A DNA stretch of 64,000 nucleotides from CAZTZL01 sp964537715 (GTDB taxonomy: Bacteria > Zhuqueibacterota > QNDG01 > DSAB01). Position numbers and translations under genes: made by a program. The stretch lies in contig CAZIAH010000001.1 of NCBI GenBank assembly GCA_964537715.1, forward strand, positions 77,165-141,164, in the 5' to 3' direction. Under the pieces are notes generated by a model that saw nothing but the letters and a program-made list of their open reading frames with translations, made no database searches and had not been told where the DNA came from. Shown in pieces: positions 18,401 to 27,351 of the stretch. The number at the start of each line of letters is the position of its first letter. Position 1 is the stretch's first letter.

Positions 18401-20798
18401 CATAGGTATACTCATATTTATTCTCGGAACCGATCGTGTTGGGAGTCACCGAAAGATCTCTGACACCTGTCACAGTCACTGTATAACTTCCCTGTTGATG
18501 TACCGAGGTTTCTAGAAAGACCTGCATATGGGATTGACTGATACTTACATTGTAGACGGTAATTCCTTTTGAAATACTATAATGGCTTTTATCGAGCGCC
18601 GAATTCCCATCCAGGGCTTCGCTAAAAGAAAGTTCCAACATCTGCGCTCCGTGAAGTTCCGCTATGATCAGTTTAGGTGGAATATGATCGACCTCACCGC
18701 AAATATAGGTTCGCTGTGTATTTTGCTGAATCGTATTTGCCGGAGTGGCGATATCCTTGACATTGTTCACTGTAAGAGTATACTCCATGCCGTGCTCATG
18801 CGTCCCAGTCTTGATAAATACTTTTTTCAATGAAGCATCAATACTCGCTTCGATAATCGAAACAGTGGGGGTAATGGTATAACAGGCCATATTGGTAGCA
18901 GAAGCCTGCTCGAGCGGTTCACTGAATTCCAGTTCGAGAAAACTGTCACCTTGCAGTTTCACATTTACGAGTGTGGGAGGAGTCGTATCCATTGAAGGAT
19001 AATCATATTCTTTTGTGCCCGATACAATGGCATTGGGAACAGCCGCTTTGTCAAAAACATTGGTCACATTGACTGTGTAGGTCACTCCCTGCTGATGATC
19101 TCCGGTGGACAGATATACCCGATTCAGTGAATCTCCGACAAGAGTCGCGGTCTGTACGGTAACAGATGGCGTAATCGTATAATTACTTTCAGTTTCACTG
19201 GAAGTACGATCCAGAGACTCGCTGAAGAAAAGTTCCACGACATTGGCGCCGTGAAGAATGGCATTCGTCAATACGGGAGGAGTAATATCGGGAGGATTGT
19301 ACGAATAATCCACATAAGAATTGGTCTGTATTGTATTGGGAATTTCTGCCCGGTCTTTGATATTACTGACTGTGAGACGATAAGCACCGGCAGTATGGGA
19401 TTGTGTGGTTACCAGAAGAACGATCATTCTTGTTACATCCAGAGAAGCACTCTCTATGGAAAGAGTGGGACTGATCGTATAATTACTGACATTCGTCGCA
19501 CTTGTTTCATCCAAAGGTTCACTGAATGTCACACGCAGCAAATTGCCGCTCGTTACTTCCGCGCTCACGAGTTGCGGAGGCGTTTGGTCAGGAGGCGTAT
19601 ACACATATTCCTTGTGCTGCGGAGTTGAGATCAGATTGGGAGGATTTTCATCATCACCAATATTGTTAACTGTAACAACATAGGTTCCACCTGAATGTGC
19701 CGCGGTAGTCAATGTGACAACTGTTCGGCCTGCATCCAAACTGGCCTGTGTAATGTTCACGGATGGCGAGATCGAATAGTTTTGGATATTCTCTGCTGAG
19801 GTCTGATCGAGTTGTTCGCTAAACTCCAATTCCAGTTCAGTAACACTGTTGAGCCTTGCTGCAATCAAATTGGGCGGAGTCGTATCCTCCGAGATCCATT
19901 GATACTTTTTCTGGCTGTTGGCCGTAATCGTATTCCCTGCTCCATCCTGTACATTGTTCACAGTCAGCGTATATTCGACACCGGAAGTATGCTCGGCTGT
20001 ATTGATCGTGATCTTTGTAAAGGTCTGATCGATACTGAGAAAATTGATCGCGACAGAAGGAGAAATGCTGTAGTTTGCCGTCTGAAGTGCCGTGGTTTGA
20101 TTCAACGGCTCACTGAATGTAACCAGGAGAAAATCACGCGTTTTTAATTCTGCACTGACTATCGCGGGCGGTGTTTCATCCGTTCCCTGCCATGTATAAT
20201 TGACCTGAGTCTGATCCATCGTGTTGGGGACAGTGGCTCTGTCTCTCACATTGGAGACAGTAAGTGTATGCGTGCCATTGTTATGCTGGGTTGTCGTAAG
20301 ATAGACAATCGACGGATCGGAATCGAGTTCAGCGCTTTGCACAATGATTTCATCACCATTATCAATCTGGTAATTGGTGATCAACTCTGCGGACAGTTCC
20401 TCGACCGGTTCACTAAATTCTACTCGAATTTGGTCACTCTGCTCACAAACAACATCGACCACGACTGGTTTATCAGTATCAGCAACTTGATATACAACTT
20501 CTTCAGAATAATCACTTTCGTTCCAGTTTTCATCATAAGCAGTCACAGCAAAATAGTAGGTCGTACCGATTTCAAGACCATGGACCACATACTCCGTCAC
20601 ATTACCGACATCAACAAGGTTAGTATAATTCATAGATTGGGTTCCGTAATAGACCTGATAACCGGCCAGATCGGGTTCGGTATTGCTGTTCCACGACACT
20701 GAGACGGAAGCGCTGTGCAGGAAAACCGGAATGAGCAAAAACAACAGGATTGACAGTATCCGGCTATTTGGTTTTAAATATTTCATTATGCTATACAT
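15447..20798 (-). CDS. Giant secreted repeat protein with FCB-type C-terminal sorting module
   Basis: 1783 residues. The ATG at 20798 follows GAGAGG and a signal peptide ends near HSAS. An FN3 domain (about 28-105) with SWNSNTEPDLAGYQVYYG comes first. Thirteen Ig-like units of about 100 residues follow. Each has a P-x-L/I-V-S-A strand, then L.FSE.LD.TSA...NY.I.P.V, then V.LTT..H..G..YT.TV.NV.D.A..PN. Two about 130-residue modules follow, with TANDDK, Y(V/I)(A/G)YD and P.WL / LSKWL motifs. The end is NYPNPFNPETSIKFSV, a type 9-like sorting module with a FlgD-like fold. The unit pattern resembles SbsD/Big_5 'FSE' domains. Export by a T9SS-like route is inferred; no PorU or other Por genes are seen here. 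Confidence 0.8.
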   Translation of the reverse strand: MYSIMKYLKPNSRILSILLFLLIPVFLHSASVSVSWNSNTEPDLAGYQVYYGTQSMNYTNLVDVGNVTEYVVHGLEIGTTYYFAVTAYDENWNESDYSEEVVYQVADTDKPVVVDVVCEQSDQIRVEFSEPVEELSAELITNYQIDNGDEIIVQSAELDSDPSIVYLTTTQHNNGTHTLTVSNVRDRATVPNTMDQTQVNYTWQGTDETPPAIVSAELKTRDFLLVTFSEPLNQTTALQTANYSISPSVAINFLSIDQTFTKITINTAEHTSGVEYTLTVNNVQDGAGNTITANSQKKYQWISEDTTPPNLIAARLNSVTELELEFSEQLDQTSAENIQNYSISPSVNITQASLDAGRTVVTLTTAAHSGGTYVVTVNNIGDDENPPNLISTPQHKEYVYTPPDQTPPQLVSAEVTSGNLLRVTFSEPLDETSATNVSNYTISPTLSIESASLDVTRMIVLLVTTQSHTAGAYRLTVSNIKDRAEIPNTIQTNSYVDYSYNPPDITPPVLTNAILHGANVVELFFSESLDRTSSETESNYTITPSVTVQTATLVGDSLNRVYLSTGDHQQGVTYTVNVTNVFDKAAVPNAIVSGTKEYDYPSMDTTPPTLVNVKLQGDSFLELEFSEPLEQASATNMACYTITPTVSIIEASIDASLKKVFIKTGTHEHGMEYTLTVNNVKDIATPANTIQQNTQRTYICGEVDHIPPKLIIAELHGAQMLELSFSEALDGNSALDKSHYSISKGITVYNVSISQSHMQVFLETSVHQQGSYTVTVTGVRDLSVTPNTIGSENKYEYTYAPADTTRPVLLSVDFLNTTMLKLKFSEALDRVSAEDTSNYSISNGVKVVRAILDVEMTNVILQTTVHQIGGYTLLVKNIQDGSQAKNAILPNTYLQYNYLPEDNVAPKIVSATLHTDQMLVVTFNEPLDSTSAREKSNYFINNNIQIHNIFLSSSEGQVVLETSPHAAGEYELTVNGIKDASMNKNPIAAYTKQKYTWSPVDTISPALISAKLQTNQLLELTFSEPIGDTEAREKTNYVIAPPVNILMATLDATLKTVWLTTAAHEAQTYKITINNIQDRAFTPNTIKASNNSCTYTYLPPDTVAPELVTAKLQTYMSLSIVFNEPLSRTSAENVANYTITPSVKVNTAYLRASLTEVLLETDAHQSGVTYTIAVSGITDRAPIPNMLKQTIEKTYTYTPPDTTRPKLLSAKLQGANALELRFDEALEKTSAQDRKNYYIESGVEVYEAVLDPSNNKNVYLSTSDHRPNVSYSINVQNVKDKAIVPNVISPDTWFTYKMESSGSSADNTPPVLVRVEILSPVLVDLIFSEQLEKTSAENKNNYAISDSIEVQSAKLDSNGVRVHLTTTQHRRGKAYQIQVSNISDRASQPNIMASGNGVDYLLSEWASVSGLSQARYRFGTFRLGDAGYIDRNYTVDQAPQAIQGAIQIMTANDDKAITGGNFLSFQLRGEATVYVAYDKNILQIPEWLQQWTATGEQMVDSRSNIYCFFSEEVSEGQVVLGANYGTMDDDMYLVFIVPHKGSRAVLANLNKSAYQINYIKVGDVYYIDRDYTLSSIPDTLKDLMWIQTANDDKINRDTDFLQFYLNQPAVIYIGYDTQIASLSKWLIDWEVMDEQIVDSRGKKFDVLYKEYEEGEVALGGNCGSSDDNMYLVIIRPLGNGDGSEYAGLVPDKFDLAQNYPNPFNPETSIKFSVNKPGHVTLTVYNILGQTIRVLVDEYFPSATENTVVWDGRNESGNIVASGVYLYRVRQNQFAKTKRMLFLR

Positions 20799-21166
20799 CG
20801 ATTTCCTCTCTGGATATATTCAAAAACCTGTTTACTCATTTTTATCTGTCATTAAATAGACCTGGGCCTTTATGACTATTCTCAGTCAACAGGCTTTTAA
20901 GCAAACTGCATACCATAGGGAAACCATACTGCATAAGCTATTGTAATTATAATAATTATAAATTTGTTCTTTATCGATAATTGGAAGTTTAAGGAAAAAC
21001 TTTCCTACCTTCGCATTGAACCTTTTTCCCTTAAAAAATGCGGAGCATGATGTAAAGCTGCGAAACCTTTCTTGACTTTTATTTTTTAATAAATTAAATT
21101 GTAAACTGGAACTAAATCCGATTGCCATTGTTCAAATTCAAGGTTCAGTAAATAACAAGGATATTC
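20799..21166. other. Divergent intergenic region between the giant protein and the DNRLRE lipoprotein
   Basis: 368 bases that must hold both divergent promoters. A good plus-strand sigma70-like promoter is visible at 21072-21100. The minus side has several TTGACT-like hexamers near 20880 but no convincing -10. An AT-rich core at 20940-20965 (repeated TAATTATAA) may bend. No conserved RNA element was recognised. Confidence 0.5.
21072..21100 (+). promoter_or_regulatory. Sigma70-like promoter for the DNRLRE lipoprotein gene
   Basis: TTGACT at 21072-21077, a 17-base spacer, then TAAATT at 21095-21100, about 66 bases before the ATG at 21167. This is a motif match by eye in an AT-rich region, so chance similarity is possible. 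Confidence 0.45.
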
Positions 21167-22333
21167 ATGAAATCTAAATCTCTTCTCAGTTTTATTGTGA
21201 TGCTTGGATTGTTCGTTATTTTTTTTGAATGTGGAAAGAACAGTAAGAATCCGGTCGGATCAAAATATCTTGAACCCCGCGGGTCAGAAAAAGACACTAC
21301 CTTCACCGCCTCCCCCCTGGATACATTTTATCATAAAGATATTGAATGCGGTACCTCTTCCTATCTGTATCTGGGTGAAACCGAATACGTTAAAGCCAAA
21401 ACACTGATATGGTTTTCAGACTTTCCTGACAGCGGTATTGTGGATAGTGCAGTGGTCACATTGACACCGTATGAAATTATCGGTTCGTCAATCGGGTCGT
21501 TTACTGCGTCGGTTTATCCTATAAAAAATGACTGGGATGAATACGAAACCACCTGGGAAACCTTTGAACACGATCAGGTCGGAGGAGAGATCTCAACTTT
21601 CGAACTCGATGCAGCTGAAATCGAGGCCAATCTCGATTCGCTTGAAATCACTTTTCGGCTTCCAGTGGCAACTGTTCAATCCTGGATGGACACGGCCACT
21701 GCGGATGACAATTATGGAATATGCATCTCGTACAGTATCTCGGATTTTGTTGTGGGATTTGATAGCCGGGCATTGACCGATGGGCCCCAATTGGACCTGT
21801 ATGTCTCCCAGGATACGACCCAGCTCCACGAGACCATCTCTCCAAAACAGGACACGTTTATTGCCACTTCCCTGCAGACCGAACGTTCCGACCGTATTTT
21901 TATCACAAATGGTTCCGCGCTTCGATCCTTTCTCGATTTTGACGTCACCTCCATTCAGGAAGACGCTACGATAAACAGGGCTCTGATCGTTTTGCATGTC
22001 GATACGCTTCTCTCTGTCCCAGACAACAGCACCTCTTTTTATATCTATGCGTATCCGATTAATAACAGTGTCACATGGCCCATTTCATCCGTCGAACTGG
22101 ATTCGACGCTTTCCGCAACGGGAACAGTGAGCGGAGATTCCGCTACATTCAACATCACAACGATCGTGCAAAATTGGACATCCGGAAAATCCGAAAATCA
22201 CGGTCTCCTATTGAAAGGAAGCAGCGAAGTGTACAATCTTCATCAAAGAGCATTTTTCAGCACGGAATCCGATTCTCTTTTAAGGCCAAGTCTGGAAGTA
22301 TACTATACCTTACCGCCATCAAGCCGACTTTAA
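21167..22333 (+). CDS. Lipoprotein with two DNRLRE (CBM96-like) domains
   Basis: 388 residues. A hydrophobic leader ends at Cys22 (FFEC, a weak lipobox). Two copies of a beta-sandwich module follow at about 45-210 and 225-385. Each starts with a DT(F/Y)...S strand, contains LIWFSDFP/LDFDV-type 'R/K.L..F.' strands, and has a W-rich centre (ETTWETFE / VQNWTSGKSENHGLLL). This is the pattern of DNRLRE/CBM96 domains, which occur in extracellular polysaccharide-binding proteins. The ligand is unknown. It is the first of two adjacent plus-strand envelope genes. Confidence 0.65.
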   Translation: MKSKSLLSFIVMLGLFVIFFECGKNSKNPVGSKYLEPRGSEKDTTFTASPLDTFYHKDIECGTSSYLYLGETEYVKAKTLIWFSDFPDSGIVDSAVVTLTPYEIIGSSIGSFTASVYPIKNDWDEYETTWETFEHDQVGGEISTFELDAAEIEANLDSLEITFRLPVATVQSWMDTATADDNYGICISYSISDFVVGFDSRALTDGPQLDLYVSQDTTQLHETISPKQDTFIATSLQTERSDRIFITNGSALRSFLDFDVTSIQEDATINRALIVLHVDTLLSVPDNSTSFYIYAYPINNSVTWPISSVELDSTLSATGTVSGDSATFNITTIVQNWTSGKSENHGLLLKGSSEVYNLHQRAFFSTESDSLLRPSLEVYYTLPPSSRL

Positions 22334-22365
22334 AAACAAAGCATTGGATTATTTGGAGAATCAGC

Positions 22366-23568
22366 ATGAAACGCATCACCGAGTTTTTTTTCATTCTAGT
22401 TATTCTTTTACTGTTTTCCTCCTCAATTAAGGGTGGAAGCGTCCTTTCATCATACGGTGTAGGCATTCCTTTTGCGTTTCCAAACGCCAGAGCCATGGGC
22501 ATGGGGGGCGTGACAATCGCTGTTCCTTCCCGATACGCGGTACCCCGACTGAATCCGGCCGGTTTGCAGCAAATGCAGAAAACCATATTGAGCCTGCAGT
22601 ATTTTTATGAACAGAACAAATACAAAGATGAATCAGAAAAAGCAACTTCACAATACGCCAATTTCGATGGCTTCACATTTGTTTTGCCTGTTGGAAAAGA
22701 ATTGGGATTTTCGGCTTCGCTGAGACCGTATACTCGTGTCGATTACTATCTCAGTTTTCAGCAGGAACAATCGGAAGAACTCTTTATAAAATCTGTCCAG
22801 GGCATTGGAGGATTGAACACCTTTTCTTTTTCATTGTTTTACGGGATTGTTCCAAAGGTCGCACTCGGATTTTCCGGCGATTATATATTTGGAAAAATCA
22901 AGGAAAACTGGAAAGTTACCTATGAAAACGCAGATTTTGTCACGACAAGTGATCTGCTTTCGACAAAGAGCAGCGGTTATGGTTGGACCGCAGGTATTTT
23001 GATTCGTCCGATTTCTTCCCTGCAGGTAGGAGCCGTATATCGGTCCGGGACCAAATTGGACAGTAAAACCAATACCTATTATGAATACACGACAACTGCA
23101 TTGACACATCGTGGCTCGATCCACTTGCCCTCTTCCTGGGGAGCAGGAATTTCCTGCGGAATCGGTCAAATCGGATTGATCGGTCTGGATTTTTATAAAC
23201 AGGACTGGTCACAATTAAAAATCAACGATCAAAAGATACGACAAATCCGGAATACCTACCAAATCGCTCTCGGTACAGAGCTTCATCTTTCTGAAAATCC
23301 TTTTGATTTGTATTTAAAACGGATGAGTTATCGTCTGGGCATCTGCTACCAACCTTTCCTTGTTAATGATATCAAAGAGCAACCAATAACGGAAAAATGG
23401 CTGACGCTTGGTATCGGATTCCCGTTGCTCATGAACATTTCTCAGGTGGACCTGGCTCTAGGATTCGGGCAACGCGGTTCTCTGACTCAAAACGGACTTT
23501 CAGAGAATTTATTCAGAATCACGCTTTCATTTTCCGGTAGCGAAAAATGGTTCCGTCGCAACCATTGA
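22366..23568 (+). CDS. FadL/OmpP1-like outer-membrane beta-barrel protein
   Basis: 400 residues from the ATG at 22366. GGAG lies 8 bases upstream and a signal peptide (MKRITEFFFILVILLLFSSS) follows. An upstream in-frame start at 22075 would overlap the preceding gene by about 260 bases and precede no leader. The sequence after cleavage (FPNARAMGMGGVTIAV, then RLNPAGL) resembles the start of the FadL/TodX and PorV-like families, and long amphipathic strands run to the C-terminus. A hydrophobic-compound transporter and a PorV-like shuttle are both possible. PorV is a FadL relative acting in T9SS, which would suit the sorting module encoded nearby. Confidence 0.6.
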   Translation: MKRITEFFFILVILLLFSSSIKGGSVLSSYGVGIPFAFPNARAMGMGGVTIAVPSRYAVPRLNPAGLQQMQKTILSLQYFYEQNKYKDESEKATSQYANFDGFTFVLPVGKELGFSASLRPYTRVDYYLSFQQEQSEELFIKSVQGIGGLNTFSFSLFYGIVPKVALGFSGDYIFGKIKENWKVTYENADFVTTSDLLSTKSSGYGWTAGILIRPISSLQVGAVYRSGTKLDSKTNTYYEYTTTALTHRGSIHLPSSWGAGISCGIGQIGLIGLDFYKQDWSQLKINDQKIRQIRNTYQIALGTELHLSENPFDLYLKRMSYRLGICYQPFLVNDIKEQPITEKWLTLGIGFPLLMNISQVDLALGFGQRGSLTQNGLSENLFRITLSFSGSEKWFRRNH

Positions 23569-23654
23569 TCGAAATTAAATTCTCTACATTCGATTTCCTT
23601 CCTGTACAATTTGCCCGGATTGCGAACAAATGAGTGGCAATTTTAAAATTTTTC

Positions 23655-23683
23655 TTGATTTTAGGTCATAGATTTTTTAAAAT
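23655..23683 (+). promoter_or_regulatory. Sigma70-like promoter for the TPR lipoprotein gene
   Basis: TTGATT at 23655-23660, a 17-base spacer, and TAAAAT at 23678-23683, 48 bases before the GTG start. Both hexamers are close to consensus and the spacing is ideal. Confidence 0.5.
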
Positions 23684-23730
23684 TAAACTTCGATTAATAA
23701 TACGATTTTCATTTTAAAGGAGGAAGACAA

Positions 23731-24990
23731 GTGAATTTAAAACAAAGGCATCTTACTGTCTATGTCATCTTGCTGCTTGCCATTTCCGTTGCCATGATGT
23801 ATCTCATCGGATGTGCCGGAACGCAACCTAGACAATTGACTGCGGAACAGCAAAAAGCCATCGATGATTCTTTGCGACAGGTGCACGAGCACAAAATCAA
23901 TTTGAATTTAAGTCTGGGATACGAACGCTACAAACAACAATCCTGGGAAAAAGCCAAAACATTCTTTTTAAAAGCATCCGAACTGGATACTTCGGGAATC
24001 AAAGCCAAATATCTTTATCAGTGGCTTGGAACCTGTTTTGCCATGCTCAATCAACCCGACAGTGCCGAATGGGCTTACAACCGAGGTATCGATTTTGCTC
24101 CTGATCATGCCTATTTTTATACCGCCCTCATTCATTTATACAAAATTCAGGGTCGATTCGACGAAGGACTCAAACTGGCCCAGACACTCATCGAACTACA
24201 GCCCGATTCGGCTTCCAGTTATAAAATAAAAGGGGAACTTTACAGGCTGAATCAGGACATTGAAGAGGCAATCGCGGCATACAACCAAGCTTTGGAATTG
24301 AATCCAAAAGATCAGGAAACCCAGCAGATATTAAGCGATCTCTACAAACAAAGAGGGGATATTACCGAATTGATCGGTACGCTGGAAAAAGTCGTCGAAC
24401 AGACACCGGACAACATAGACAAACGAATCGAACTGGCAAAAGCATACTCCCAGGTTGGAGAATATGCAAAAGCGGTCGAACAACTCAAATTTGTCATATC
24501 GAAAAAACCGGATAATATTTCTGCGCTGGAACTTATCGGAGATGCTTATCAAAATTTAAAACAATACAGCAATGCCATTTCAACATATAAGAAAATTCTG
24601 GCTATCTATCCAGATGATAAAAAGAATCTGTGCAACCTGGCCATGAGCTATTCTTCTGCGGGACAATATACAACTGCCCTAATTCAGATTCAAAAAGCGC
24701 TCTCCAGCGATCCCAATTACGGTCTTGCCTATTTGACAAGAGGAATGGTCTACGAAAATGCTGCGGACAAATGTGTGGAAAAAAGAGACGGCAAAATTTC
24801 TTTTGACGACAAGCTCGTTTATAAAATGGCCTATGATGAATATCAAAAAGCGAAAAATGATATTCAATGGAAATTCGATGCAAACAAACGTATCGAATAT
24901 GTGTCATCAAGCATACCCAAAAAAGAAGATTATTTCATGCATAAAAACCAGACCAAACCCCGCGGCGAGTGTTATAACTGGATTCATTAA
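23731..24990 (+). CDS. TPR-repeat lipoprotein
   Basis: 419 residues from a GTG preceded by AAAGGAGGAAG. The leader ends in LIGC28, a canonical lipobox. About nine tetratricopeptide repeats follow (about 55-350), with A-x-x-x-Y-x-x-A-L patterns (IAAYNQALELNPKD, ALIQIQKALSSDPNYGLAYL). The C-terminal 60 residues are charged and not repeat-like. It is likely a periplasmic or outer-membrane scaffold. Its own promoter and the 160-base gap suggest it is transcribed apart from the FadL-like gene. Confidence 0.8.
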   Translation: MNLKQRHLTVYVILLLAISVAMMYLIGCAGTQPRQLTAEQQKAIDDSLRQVHEHKINLNLSLGYERYKQQSWEKAKTFFLKASELDTSGIKAKYLYQWLGTCFAMLNQPDSAEWAYNRGIDFAPDHAYFYTALIHLYKIQGRFDEGLKLAQTLIELQPDSASSYKIKGELYRLNQDIEEAIAAYNQALELNPKDQETQQILSDLYKQRGDITELIGTLEKVVEQTPDNIDKRIELAKAYSQVGEYAKAVEQLKFVISKKPDNISALELIGDAYQNLKQYSNAISTYKKILAIYPDDKKNLCNLAMSYSSAGQYTTALIQIQKALSSDPNYGLAYLTRGMVYENAADKCVEKRDGKISFDDKLVYKMAYDEYQKAKNDIQWKFDANKRIEYVSSSIPKKEDYFMHKNQTKPRGECYNWIH

Positions 24991-25004
24991 AGGATGCATC
25001 ATTC

Positions 25005-25448
25005 ATGAGCATTGCAATCGGCTCTGACCATGCAGGTTATCAATTAAAGGAACGAATAAAAAAGTATCTCGATCAGTCCCATATCCCGTATCGAGATTTC
25101 GGTGCCCATTCAACAAAATCGGTCGATTATCCGGATATAGCGATCCAGGTCGCAAAAGTTGTTTCGGAAAATAAAGCGGAACGCGGCATCCTGATCTGTC
25201 ATACGGGAATAGGCATGTCTCTTGTCGCCAACAAGGTCCCGCATATTCGGGCAGCGCTTTGCATTTCGGCAGAAATCGCCAAACTCGCAAGAGTGCATAA
25301 CGATGCCAACCTACTCGTACTGGGAAACCTTGAAACCGATCCCCGACATGTCGATGAAATTGTAAGAACCTTTCTTGAGACCCCCTTCGAAAACGGCGGA
25401 CGGCATGAGAGAAGAGTCAAAAAGATACACGACTTGACCGGTGTTTAA
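25005..25448 (+). CDS. rpiB: Ribose-5-phosphate isomerase B
   Basis: 147 residues with the RpiB/LacAB signature: N-terminal IAIGSDHAGYQLKE, the Cys loop ERGILICHTGIGMSLVANK (catalytic Cys66 region) and HNDANLLVLG. It interconverts ribose-5-phosphate and ribulose-5-phosphate in the non-oxidative pentose phosphate pathway. It heads a plus-strand set with glyA, dCMP deaminase and nrdR, an arrangement seen in many bacteria. Confidence 0.95.
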   Translation: MSIAIGSDHAGYQLKERIKKYLDQSHIPYRDFGAHSTKSVDYPDIAIQVAKVVSENKAERGILICHTGIGMSLVANKVPHIRAALCISAEIAKLARVHNDANLLVLGNLETDPRHVDEIVRTFLETPFENGGRHERRVKKIHDLTGV

Positions 25449-25479
25449 TTTGCACCAAAAAATGATAACGAAATTCTGG

Positions 25480-25507
25480 GCCAAATGGGACTAATGTCTC
25501 ATTTGGC
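25480..25507 (+). other. Hairpin between rpiB and glyA
   Basis: GCCAAATGGGAC, loop TAAT, GTCTCATTTGGC: a 12-bp stem with one mismatch, ending 39 bases before the preferred glyA start. No T-run follows, so it is more likely a regulatory or processing hairpin than a terminator. Confidence 0.4.
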
Positions 25508-25546
25508 GCATTATATTTATAAACGCTTATGATGAGAGGAATAATT

Positions 25547-26842
25547 TTGGAAAATTTGAAAAAACTCGATCCGAAAATTTACAGAGCAATTCAATCGGAA
25601 ATGACGCGTCAAAACGATAAGATTGAATTGATTGCCTCTGAAAATTTTGTGAGCACAGCTGTTCTCGAAGCAATGGGAAGCGTCATGACCAATAAATATG
25701 CGGAAGGTTATCCGGATCACCGGTACTACGGCGGCTGTGAATTTGTCGATCAGGCAGAAAACTTGGCAAGAGAAAGAGCAAAACAACTTTTCAAGTGCGA
25801 TTATGCCAATGTTCAACCGCATGCCGGTTCCCAGGCGAACATGGCGGCTTATATGACTTTTATTGAACCCGGAGACACGGTACTGGGAATGAATCTGGCC
25901 CACGGGGGACATTTGACTCACGGCAGTCCTGTGAATTTTTCGGGTCAACTCTACCATTTCGTTTCTTACGGAGTGAAACAGGAAACCGGTACGATCGATT
26001 ACGATCAGGCGTATCGAATCGCACAGGAGCACAAACCCAAACTGATTGTTACCGGCGCTAGCGCCTACCCTCGTTTTATCGATTTCGAAAAATTTAGAGA
26101 AATCGCCGATAAAACCGGAGCCTATCTCATGGCCGATATTGCTCATCCGGCCGGTTTGGTGGCTGTCGGTCTTCATCCGAATCCTCTTCCCCACTGTGAT
26201 GTGGTAACGACCACAACACACAAAACACTTCGCGGACCCCGCGGAGGAATGATTCTTATAGGAAAGGATAAGGAAAACCCAATGGGAATCCGGGCACCTA
26301 AAACCGGACGTACCAAAATGCTGTCCGAAGTCATCGACAGCAAAGTCATGCCGGGCATGCAAGGCGGCCCCCTGATGCATGTCATCGCGGCAAAAGCAGT
26401 AGGATTTCTCGAAAATCTGCAGCCGTCGTACAAAACCTATTGTGAACAAATTATTAAAAATGCCAAAACATTGGCCGATAAATTACTTTCGTACGGATAT
26501 CAGCTCGTGTCTGGCGGTACGGACAATCATTTGATACTTCTGGATCTCTCATCCAAGGAAATTACAGGCAAAGCCGCCGAAAAAGCACTGGAACGGGCAG
26601 GCATAACCGTCAATAAGAATATGGTGCCCTTTGATCAAAAAAGTCCTCTCGTCACCAGCGGGATTCGTATCGGAACGCCTGCCATGACCACAAGAGGCAT
26701 GAAAGAAAACGAAATGTTCCTGATCGCGGAGTTGATCCATCGTACATTGTCTGACATTGAAAATGAAAATGTGATATCGGATGTCAATTATGAAGTGGTT
26801 GAATTGTGTGGACATTTCCCGATTTATAAGGAACTTCGATAA
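25547..26842 (+). CDS. glyA: Serine hydroxymethyltransferase
   Basis: 431 residues from a TTG at 25547 with GAGAGG 7 bases upstream. An in-frame ATG at 25529 would add six residues but lacks a ribosome site. Family hallmarks: IELIASENFVS, the NKYAEGYPDHRYYGG loop, and the PLP lysine in TTTTHKTLRGPRGG. It makes glycine and 5,10-methylene-tetrahydrofolate from serine, which feeds thymidylate and purine synthesis. That fits the dCMP deaminase next to it. Confidence 0.95.
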   Translation: MENLKKLDPKIYRAIQSEMTRQNDKIELIASENFVSTAVLEAMGSVMTNKYAEGYPDHRYYGGCEFVDQAENLARERAKQLFKCDYANVQPHAGSQANMAAYMTFIEPGDTVLGMNLAHGGHLTHGSPVNFSGQLYHFVSYGVKQETGTIDYDQAYRIAQEHKPKLIVTGASAYPRFIDFEKFREIADKTGAYLMADIAHPAGLVAVGLHPNPLPHCDVVTTTTHKTLRGPRGGMILIGKDKENPMGIRAPKTGRTKMLSEVIDSKVMPGMQGGPLMHVIAAKAVGFLENLQPSYKTYCEQIIKNAKTLADKLLSYGYQLVSGGTDNHLILLDLSSKEITGKAAEKALERAGITVNKNMVPFDQKSPLVTSGIRIGTPAMTTRGMKENEMFLIAELIHRTLSDIENENVISDVNYEVVELCGHFPIYKELR

Positions 26843-26868
26843 ACGATTATTCCTGGATAGAAAGTAAA

Positions 26869-27351
26869 ATGGATGCCCCAATAAAACAATCGCGCCCTTC
26901 GTGGGACGATTACTTTCTGGAAATTGCCAATCTCGTCGCGACACGCTCGACCTGTTTAAGGCGAAAAGTGGGTGCTGTTATTGTCAAGGACAAACGCATT
27001 CTCGCAACGGGATACAATGGTGCCCCTCAGGGGCTTCCCCACTGTCTGGATATCGGTTGCCTGCGTGAAAAATTGAACATCCCGCGCGGGGAACGGCATG
27101 AACTGTGTCGGGGCATCCACGCCGAACAAAACGCCATCATTCAGGCAGCCACTTCGGGAACCAATATTGAGGGTAGCATTCTTTATTCCACACATTTTCC
27201 CTGTTCACTCTGTATGAAGATGATTATCAATTCCGGAATTCGAAAAATATTCTATCTCGAAGGTTACCCGGACGATCTTGCCAAGACACTGAGCGGGGAA
27301 GCCAATCTAAAAATGATCCAGCTAAAATTGAGCAAGGACGAATCCAATTGA
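26869..27351 (+). CDS. dCMP deaminase (ComEB-like)
   Basis: 160 residues of the cytidine/deoxycytidylate deaminase fold. The zinc site is visible: HAEQNAI (His and the catalytic Glu) and PCSLC (two Cys). ATGYNGAPQGLPHC is typical of dCMP deaminases and ComEB. It makes dUMP, the substrate of thymidylate synthase. Its stop overlaps the TTG start of nrdR by four bases, so the pair is coupled. Confidence 0.9.
   Translation: MDAPIKQSRPSWDDYFLEIANLVATRSTCLRRKVGAVIVKDKRILATGYNGAPQGLPHCLDIGCLREKLNIPRGERHELCRGIHAEQNAIIQAATSGTNIEGSILYSTHFPCSLCMKMIINSGIRKIFYLEGYPDDLAKTLSGEANLKMIQLKLSKDESN

Noticed and set aside
20886..21128. 80-codon minus-strand reading frame upstream of the DNRLRE gene
   Set aside because: It overlaps the promoter region, has no ribosome site, and its composition is that of AT-rich noncoding DNA.
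22075..22365. Longer start for the FadL-like protein
   Set aside because: It would overlap the DNRLRE gene and put 97 residues before a clear signal peptide.
25449..25546. Glycine or other riboswitch before glyA
   Set aside because: Only a single hairpin is present in under 100 bases; the tandem glycine-riboswitch core was not seen.
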